Shown here piece by piece: positions 42,534 through 48,170 of a stretch of 48,170 nucleotides of DNA. The number at the start of each line of letters is the position of its first letter. Position 1 is the stretch's first letter. The stretch covers positions 1-48,170 of the forward strand of contig JAUIFC010000008.1 in the NCBI GenBank assembly GCA_030429455.1, read 5' to 3'. The notes beneath the pieces are model-generated. The model had not been told where the DNA came from. It did no database searches and saw nothing but the letters and a program-made list of their open reading frames with translations. Source of the stretch: Bacteroidia bacterium (GTDB lineage: Bacteria > Bacteroidota > Bacteroidia > Flavobacteriales > Flavobacteriaceae). The translations under genes and the position numbers were made by a program.

Positions 42534-44501
42534 ATGACTTTAAAAAATCAATTATGTGTTTTTATAATGTTTTTAGTTTTTAGGACTGCTGCGGCCCAAG
42601 TTCATACCACATATTTATGGCACCTTCAACAACCCATATACTGGCCTGATCAAAGTGTAGCAAATCTTTATACCTATCAAAAAGTATGGGAATCTCAAAT
42701 GCTAAAAATCAACGGCGGTAATAATTACCCTAGTGGGTTAGACCATCCGCTTAATGATTTGCAGCAAATTTTTAGTAAACCTGATCGGGTGAATGTTTAC
42801 CAATGGGAAGCGAGAAATTCGATTAATACCATAATTTCACATCCTGATGCTGGTGCTCAGGTCAATTACGGAGGTAGTTTAATTGAGAATATCCAATCGC
42901 TTTCTGATGCAGGACAATGGGGCTACGTTCCAAATTGGACGTCATGGGTACAGGAAGCTCAAAACTGGAGCACGTCTGGAGGTTTTCCACGAATGGATGT
43001 TACAGCATTTACATGGCATCATGTTTTATCACCTTTAGTAAGCGACAGAGTATTAAGAAAAGAATTACAAGGGCATAAATACCTGGTGGAGAATTATTTT
43101 AATGGTACCGTATCCAAAGGCTATTGGCCTGCAGAGTGTTCATTCTCAGAGCGAAATATCCAAGTGTTAGTAGAAGAAGGTATAGAATGGACTGTTGTTG
43201 CAAATAGTCACCTGGCAAGAACATTAAACGATTATCCTATTAATTTTGGAACATCAGGTGTGAATACCAATCCACCAAATTTAGCAGATAAAGTATCTAC
43301 CAATGGTAATAATTGGTGGAGTGGACAGATTGACGGACGTGGAGGAACATTTGCTGCACCTTACAGTTATCAGGCACACAAAGCTAAATATGTCAATCCA
43401 GAAACAGGGCAAGAATATAAAATCACCGTGGTGCCAATGGCAGATTTGCTAAGTTATAAAGATGGTTTTTCTCAACAAGGAACTACAGATATAGATGCCA
43501 ATATTGCCCCTTATGATGATCCTAATAAACCAAGTATAGTTCTTTTGGCTCATGATGGAGATAATGCTTGGGGTGGCGGAGCAAGCTACTACCAGCAGGC
43601 GGTTCCTGGTTTTACAAATGCAGCGAGTGCTCAGGGCTATTCGCCAACAACTATTGAACAGTTTTTAAACGATCATCCTGTGGCAGATTCAGATGTTGTT
43701 AAAGTTGAAGATGGTTCTTGGGTAAATGCGGCGAATGACTGGGGTAGCCCTCAATTTATAAACTGGTTATGGCCCATGTACACTTCAAATTTTGAATTTG
43801 ATCCTAATGGATGGACAGAAGACGCCAGAAACTGGTCGGTACTTACGGCAGCAGAAAATTATGTTTTGATGGCAGAAGATTTGGAAGGCGGAACAGATAT
43901 TCTAGACATAGTGAATCCTTCAGCGTCTTCAACCAATGCAGAACTCGCTTGGCATTTTTTATTACCAGGTTTTACCAGTGGTTATATGTACTATGGTAAA
44001 TCCATTGATATGGAAATCAAACAAACCATCGCCGCTAACAATGCCGTAAATTATGCTCAAACGGTTATCGATAATAATCCTGGTGTGGATAACACACCGC
44101 CATCAGTCTTTGTACCTCAACGCTATCCCTACAATCCTGGAGAAATAGGATTTGGACCTACATATGGTTACCAACAGCATTTAAATTCAGCCGATTTTAC
44201 AGTTTGGACATTCGCTCACGATGTAAACGGCTTAGCTTCTATCGAATTAAAATACCGTGCAGATAACGATGGTGTAAATCCATTAAGTTCCAATGAAAAT
44301 GAAATTTATGCTGGAGGTCAAGAAGTAGGTACTTGGCTAAGTATTCCAATGACAGAGCGTGTTTTTCCTAAAGGAAACATTACAAACGATCCTGAGATAG
44401 ACTTTTTTGTATTGCCGACGCATATTGCAAATGAATATTATGCAGAAATACAAGGCCTGTCTGAAGTATTAGTGGATTATTATATCGAAGTTACCGGATA
44501 A
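42534..44501 (+). CDS. GH57-like secreted amylase, 5' part of a frameshifted gene
   Basis: 655 aa from the ATG at 42534 (an in-frame TTG nine codons earlier is not needed). Signal peptide (TLKNQLCVFIMFLVFRTAAAQ). The catalytic domain resembles glycoside hydrolase family 57: YLWHLQQPIYWPDQ near the start (the HQP-type motif), KGYWPAECSFSERNIQVLVEEG (near 200-220) with the probable catalytic Glu, and LLAHDGDNAWGGG (near 345) with a probable acid Asp. A beta-sandwich follows at about 545-650. The frame ends at TAA 44499-44501, but the next frame continues the protein at once (44497-45354). One extra G at 44496/44497 explains the break: removing it restores acc-gat-aac. Starch or glycogen-type glucan is the expected substrate because of the CBM26 module downstream. 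Confidence 0.8.
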   Translation: MTLKNQLCVFIMFLVFRTAAAQVHTTYLWHLQQPIYWPDQSVANLYTYQKVWESQMLKINGGNNYPSGLDHPLNDLQQIFSKPDRVNVYQWEARNSINTIISHPDAGAQVNYGGSLIENIQSLSDAGQWGYVPNWTSWVQEAQNWSTSGGFPRMDVTAFTWHHVLSPLVSDRVLRKELQGHKYLVENYFNGTVSKGYWPAECSFSERNIQVLVEEGIEWTVVANSHLARTLNDYPINFGTSGVNTNPPNLADKVSTNGNNWWSGQIDGRGGTFAAPYSYQAHKAKYVNPETGQEYKITVVPMADLLSYKDGFSQQGTTDIDANIAPYDDPNKPSIVLLAHDGDNAWGGGASYYQQAVPGFTNAASAQGYSPTTIEQFLNDHPVADSDVVKVEDGSWVNAANDWGSPQFINWLWPMYTSNFEFDPNGWTEDARNWSVLTAAENYVLMAEDLEGGTDILDIVNPSASSTNAELAWHFLLPGFTSGYMYYGKSIDMEIKQTIAANNAVNYAQTVIDNNPGVDNTPPSVFVPQRYPYNPGEIGFGPTYGYQQHLNSADFTVWTFAHDVNGLASIELKYRADNDGVNPLSSNENEIYAGGQEVGTWLSIPMTERVFPKGNITNDPEIDFFVLPTHIANEYYAEIQGLSEVLVDYYIEVTG

Positions 44502-45354
44502 CAACAATAATGTTACAAAAACAAAAATTCAGCACGTTTGGGTAGGAGAGAATCTAGATGTAACTCCAAGTATTAGTTTTACACCAGAGGATAATTACTC
44601 TGCAACTTCAATAGATGTTACTATAACTGCAACAGATTCTACAGATCCGAATCCTACAATTTATTATACCATTGATGGCAGTACACCAACCACATCTTCT
44701 CTATCAGCTGTAGGCAGTGTTACGGTGAATATTACCCAAACCACTACCTTTAAAGCTTTTGCGATAGACATGGATGGCAATTCATCAGACGTGGTTACAA
44801 AAACTTATAATATTGGAAGCATTCAGGGGTTTTGGGTGTACTTTAAGCCTCCTACGAGTTGGACAGTTACACCACGCGTGTATTGGTGGAATGTTCAGCC
44901 TTCTGATGCCATGCCAACTGCTTCATGGCCAGGTGAACAGATGTTGGTTCATGACAGTCAATGGTATAAATACCATTTTGATGGTGTGTCTTCAACCAAC
45001 TTGATTTTTAACGATGGAAATCCAAATGGCGTAGTCGATGTTACCCAAACACCAGATATTACTGGGATTACAGAAGAAATATGGTACGAATGGGGTGTTG
45101 GTATTTTGGATGTAAATACACCTGAAATCAATTTGAATACCAAGATTTATCCAAATCCAGCTGATAGTTTTATTAGAGTAGAAGCCGATGTGCCCTTTTC
45201 TTTATATAAAATTTTTGATGCTCAAGGCAGACTCGTCTTGAAAGGTGAAATAAAAAATCAAAATATTGATGTAAGTCGTCTCTCTAATGGAAAATTTATT
45301 TTGGAATTACAGGATAAAGATCAACACAAAAAGACGATACGGTTTATTAAATGA
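44497..45354 (+). pseudogene. 3' part of the GH57 gene: chitobiase-like, CBM26 and T9SS type A domains
   Basis: 285 codons in the +1 frame, continuing the preceding gene after the frameshift. A beta domain of the chitobiase C-terminal type comes first (PTIYYTIDGSTPTTSS..., TTTFKAFAIDMDGNSSDVV). Next is a CBM26-like starch-binding module (GFWVYFKPPTSWTVTPRVYW, ASWPGEQM, WYKYHFDG). The end (LNTKIYPNPADSFIRVEADV ... RFIK) is a type A T9SS sorting domain. No good start codon opens this part; a GTG at 44725 falls inside the chitobiase-like domain. Without the frameshift the full protein would be 939 aa. As it stands the catalytic part would lose its starch-binding and export-anchoring domains, unless this is a sequencing error. 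Confidence 0.8.
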
Positions 45355-45360
45355 TCCCTA

Positions 45361-45450
45361 GCCTTGGAAATTCTGTATACATATCCAGAATCTGTCTATG
45401 GATCTTCATTAGTCACTATGGTTGACGATGTGATCAATAGAGAAAAATAA
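45361..45450 (+). pseudogene. remnant 3' end of a second ispB gene
   Basis: Thirty codons ending in TAA encode ALEILYTYPESVY...LVTMVDDVINREK, matching the C-terminus of the intact polyprenyl synthase at 24 of 29 residues. No start or upstream part of the gene is present; GH57 coding sequence abuts it. It is the only recognisable content in the 312-base gap before the subtilase gene. Confidence 0.8.
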
Positions 45451-45666
45451 ATTGCCAAATGCCTAGAAAAATGGGGTTATAATTCCAATATATCAGGCCT
45501 AGTACATCTTACAACATTCAATTATTTGTATCTGTTTTTTAAACAATCAACAGATAAGTATGATTTCATCTATTTATAAAGAAATCATTTAACGCTATTA
45601 TTAATTTTTATTAAATGAAATTTATTATTTTCATCCCAAATATATATTAACTTAAAACTAACAATA

Positions 45667-48170
45667 ATGAAAAACAATCACTTTAAGTACGTTCTAGCCG
45701 TCATGGTTATGATGTTTACTTTAGTTTCTTTTGGACAAAATCAAAAAGAGAAAGAAAAAATTACAGGACGTTATGACAAAGATGCAATTAATCAGTTGCA
45801 TAGGCAGTTAAGCGCAAAGGCTATTAAGGAAAAGCAAACTGCCCTTCAAGCAGCCAAATTAAACAATTGGCCTATTGTCATCGAAGAAAATGGCAAGTAT
45901 GCAGAATTACAACGCTTAGCACCAGACGGTTCTCCTATATATTATACAACTTATAATGTTGATGCTGCAAAGTCTACTCGAACCGATCACATAAACATAG
46001 GAGGCTCTTTGGGTCTAAATCTCGATGGACAAAATATGACGGCACACGTATGGGATGGAGGTATCGCAAGGTCGACTCATCAAGAATACGATGGTCCTGG
46101 AGGAAATAATCGATTTTCGGTTGGAGACGGGTCATCATCCCTTAATTTTCATGCTGCGCACGTTACAGGAACAATAATTGCTTCTGGGGTACAACCAGCT
46201 GCAAAGGGAATGGCACCACAAGCACAGGCAGTGGGTTACGATTGGAATAATGACATTCCTGAAGCCACAGCTGCCGCTAATAATGGTATGCTAATATCCA
46301 ACCACTCGTATGGTTGGGTTCCAGATGCACTTCCCGATTATGTTTTTGGAGCATACCTTACAGAAGCAAGAGATTGGGATAATGTGATGTATACTGCTCC
46401 TTATTACCTTATGGTTGTTGCTGCAGGGAATGATGGGAATGAAAATTACAATGGTTCTCCATTAGATGGAAATGCAGGCTATGATAAATTAACAGGACAT
46501 TCGACTTCAAAAAACAATTTGGTCGTTGCCAACGCACAAGATGCAAATATAGATGCTTCTGGAAATTTGGTTTCAGTAAGTATTAATGGAAGCAGTTCAC
46601 AAGGACCGACTGACGATTATAGAATTAAACCTGACATTACAGGAAATGGTACTGGACTTTATTCTACATACCACAACAGCGATACAGCTTACAACAGTAT
46701 ATCAGGAACATCAATGGCATCACCTAATGTTGCTGGAACGCTTTTATTACTTCAACAACATGCTAATAATCTAAATGGAAGTTACTTGCGCGCTGCGACC
46801 TTAAAAGGTTTAGCACTTCATACCGCAGACGATGCTGGTCCAAGCGGTCCAGACGCTGTTTATGGGTGGGGATTACTGAACGCTAAACGTGCAGCAGAAA
46901 CTTTAAGTGAAGATGGCAACGCATCAGAAATTAGTGAATTGACTTTAATGGTTGGGCAGACTTACCAAATATCCGTAGAATCAGATGGCATAAACGACTT
47001 GATAGCTTCAATTTCTTGGACAGATTATCCTGGAAATCCAAGCTCAGCATTAAACTCTAATACTCCAAAGTTGATTAATGACTTGGATATCAGAATCACA
47101 AAAGGCGGCACAACATATACACCTTGGAAGCTAACAGGAGTTACGACCAATACTAAGGGTGACAATATTGTAGATCCATATGAGCGTGTTGAAGTCGCAA
47201 ATGCAAGCGGAAATTATACGATTACAGTATCTCACAAAGGTAACTTGATAGGTAATCATCAAAACTATTCTCTTATTATTACTGGATTGTCAAATACGCC
47301 TGTTGTTTGTAATGCAGTTACGCCTACAAATGTCACAGTATCTGCTTTTGCAGATACAACGGCTACGATTCTTTGGGATGCTGTTCCAAGTGCATCATAC
47401 ACCTTTAGATACAGAGAGGTTGGAGGCTCATGGAACACAATGCCTTTAGCAGGAAATTTAGTTAATCTCACAGGTCTTACTCCAGAAACTACATACGAAG
47501 TAAGTGTAAGAAGTGAATGTCCTGATGCTACGACATCTTCTTACAGCAGCATTGTTAATTTTACTACAGCGCCGTTACAATTGGACTATTGTGACTCTGA
47601 AAGTGTAAGTGTAAATGACGAGTACATAAGTAAAGTAGAATTAAATACCATTGATAACAGTTCTGGTGCCCAACAATATTCAAATTTCACTAATCTCTCT
47701 ACAGATTTGACACAAGGTAATACATATACCATAGCGGTAACTCCTACTTGGACAGGAACAATTTTTCAAGAAGGGTATGCTGTTTGGATTGATTACAATA
47801 GAGACGGAGATTTTGAAGATTCAGGAGAACAAGTATGGACGCAATCGCCTACAACAAATACACCAGTAAGTGGTTCATTTACAATTCCTAATAGCACTAT
47901 AATTGGCAACACAAGAATGCGCGTTTCTATGCAGTATAATGCTGTACCAGCACCATGTGGTACTTTCACTTGGGGCGAGGTAGAAGATTATACTGTTAAT
48001 TTGGTAAGTTCTAATACAGAAACAGATTTTTTAACATTTAGTTTTGCAGAACAAACTCAAGAAGCGACGATAGATGATACCAATCATACCATTGATGTCG
48101 AAGTGGTCTCTGGAACTAACACTTCCAATTTGATTGCGACATTCACCTTATCCTCTGGTGCTACAGCGAG
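45667..48170 (+). CDS. secreted S8 subtilisin-like peptidase with GEVED domain (partial, runs off the window)
   Basis: At least 834 residues; no stop before the window end. Signal peptide (MKNNHFKYVLAVMVMMFTLVSFGQ). An N-terminal pro-region is followed by the subtilase domain: catalytic Asp in AHVWDGGIARSTH (near 123), His in NFHAAHVTGTIIASG (near 164), the oxyanion Asn region VVAAGNDGNENY, and Ser in SGTSMASPNVAG (near 348). Then a P-domain-like beta region, a fibronectin type III domain (about 545-635) and a GEVED domain (near 640-780, ending TWGEVEDYTVNL). A further beta domain begins at the edge. A T9SS sorting domain is likely beyond the window but is not seen. No TAnnTTTG box was found close upstream. 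Confidence 0.9.
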   Translation, partial: MKNNHFKYVLAVMVMMFTLVSFGQNQKEKEKITGRYDKDAINQLHRQLSAKAIKEKQTALQAAKLNNWPIVIEENGKYAELQRLAPDGSPIYYTTYNVDAAKSTRTDHINIGGSLGLNLDGQNMTAHVWDGGIARSTHQEYDGPGGNNRFSVGDGSSSLNFHAAHVTGTIIASGVQPAAKGMAPQAQAVGYDWNNDIPEATAAANNGMLISNHSYGWVPDALPDYVFGAYLTEARDWDNVMYTAPYYLMVVAAGNDGNENYNGSPLDGNAGYDKLTGHSTSKNNLVVANAQDANIDASGNLVSVSINGSSSQGPTDDYRIKPDITGNGTGLYSTYHNSDTAYNSISGTSMASPNVAGTLLLLQQHANNLNGSYLRAATLKGLALHTADDAGPSGPDAVYGWGLLNAKRAAETLSEDGNASEISELTLMVGQTYQISVESDGINDLIASISWTDYPGNPSSALNSNTPKLINDLDIRITKGGTTYTPWKLTGVTTNTKGDNIVDPYERVEVANASGNYTITVSHKGNLIGNHQNYSLIITGLSNTPVVCNAVTPTNVTVSAFADTTATILWDAVPSASYTFRYREVGGSWNTMPLAGNLVNLTGLTPETTYEVSVRSECPDATTSSYSSIVNFTTAPLQLDYCDSESVSVNDEYISKVELNTIDNSSGAQQYSNFTNLSTDLTQGNTYTIAVTPTWTGTIFQEGYAVWIDYNRDGDFEDSGEQVWTQSPTTNTPVSGSFTIPNSTIIGNTRMRVSMQYNAVPAPCGTFTWGEVEDYTVNLVSSNTETDFLTFSFAEQTQEATIDDTNHTIDVEVVSGTNTSNLIATFTLSSGATA

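Larger units (their letters stand above)
42255..45450 (+). repeat. 90-bp direct repeat of the ispB 3' end flanking the GH57 gene
   Basis: The last 90 bases of the polyprenyl synthase gene (42255-42344) align without gaps to 45361-45450, with 13 mismatches (77 of 90 identical). Both copies keep the reading frame and end at the same TAA. The second copy starts 6 bases after the stop of the GH57/CBM26 gene. Sequences beyond the repeats do not match. The arrangement suggests that the GH57 gene arrived together with a foreign ispB end. Confidence 0.85.

Noticed and set aside
44490-44505. Programmed +1 frameshift in the GH57 gene
   Set aside because: The site gga-taa offers no good tRNA re-pairing and no upstream stimulatory element is visible; a one-base insertion or sequencing error is simpler.

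Overview
The window looks like chromosomal DNA of a marine-type Flavobacteriaceae (Bacteroidota). It is AT-rich. Several secreted proteins end in type IX secretion (T9SS) sorting domains of both type A and type B. There are PorP/SprF and PD40-OmpA genes, a CzcA-TolC fusion of the kind found in Bacteroidota, and several intergenic regions carrying the Bacteroidota -7 promoter box TAnnTTTG. No rRNA, tRNA, complete insertion sequence or CRISPR array was recognised.

Layout. (1) 1-2.7 kb is an accessory-looking patch: a single large gene (127-2442, minus) with an Mrr-like PD-(D/E)XK nuclease half and a PIN-like nuclease half. It is flanked by a 10-bp inverted repeat, GC-rich hairpins and an operator-like promoter region, and is the best candidate here for an undescribed defence protein. 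(2) 2.76-3.46 kb encodes an LCIB-type (theta-class) carbonic anhydrase-like protein. (3) 3.5-15.5 kb holds two divergent RND efflux operons: a heavy-metal system (CzcA-TolC fusion plus adaptor, minus) and a TolC/adaptor/permease system with a PII-like and a DUF2892 gene (plus). A porin-like outer-membrane protein and a thioredoxin-like protein lacking the first active-site Cys follow. (4) 17.5-22.3 kb holds a lone ABC ATPase, a secreted M36 metallopeptidase and asd. (5) 22.4-25.6 kb is an RtcB-PrfH RNA-repair/ribosome-rescue operon that continues into an overlapping TPR gene and a YciI-like lipoprotein. (6) 25.6-26.7 kb has no convincing protein gene, but it holds a compact minus-strand transcription unit with a near-ideal promoter and a terminator.

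(7) 27.2-38.2 kb is a T9SS gliding/adhesin operon read on the minus strand: a 1685-aa repeat adhesin, a 1042-aa Ig-like adhesin, a PorP/SprF protein and an OmpA/PD40 protein. The known role of PorP/SprF proteins in type-B cargo secretion makes this a cargo-plus-exporter module. (8) 38.4-41.3 kb holds two paralogous type-A T9SS proteins in tandem. (9) 41.4-48.2 kb holds a polyprenyl diphosphate synthase, a GH57/CBM26 secreted amylase-like gene broken by a one-base frameshift, a duplicated 3' end of the polyprenyl synthase gene just beyond it, and a subtilase running off the window end.

All family assignments come from reading motifs by eye; no database search was possible.
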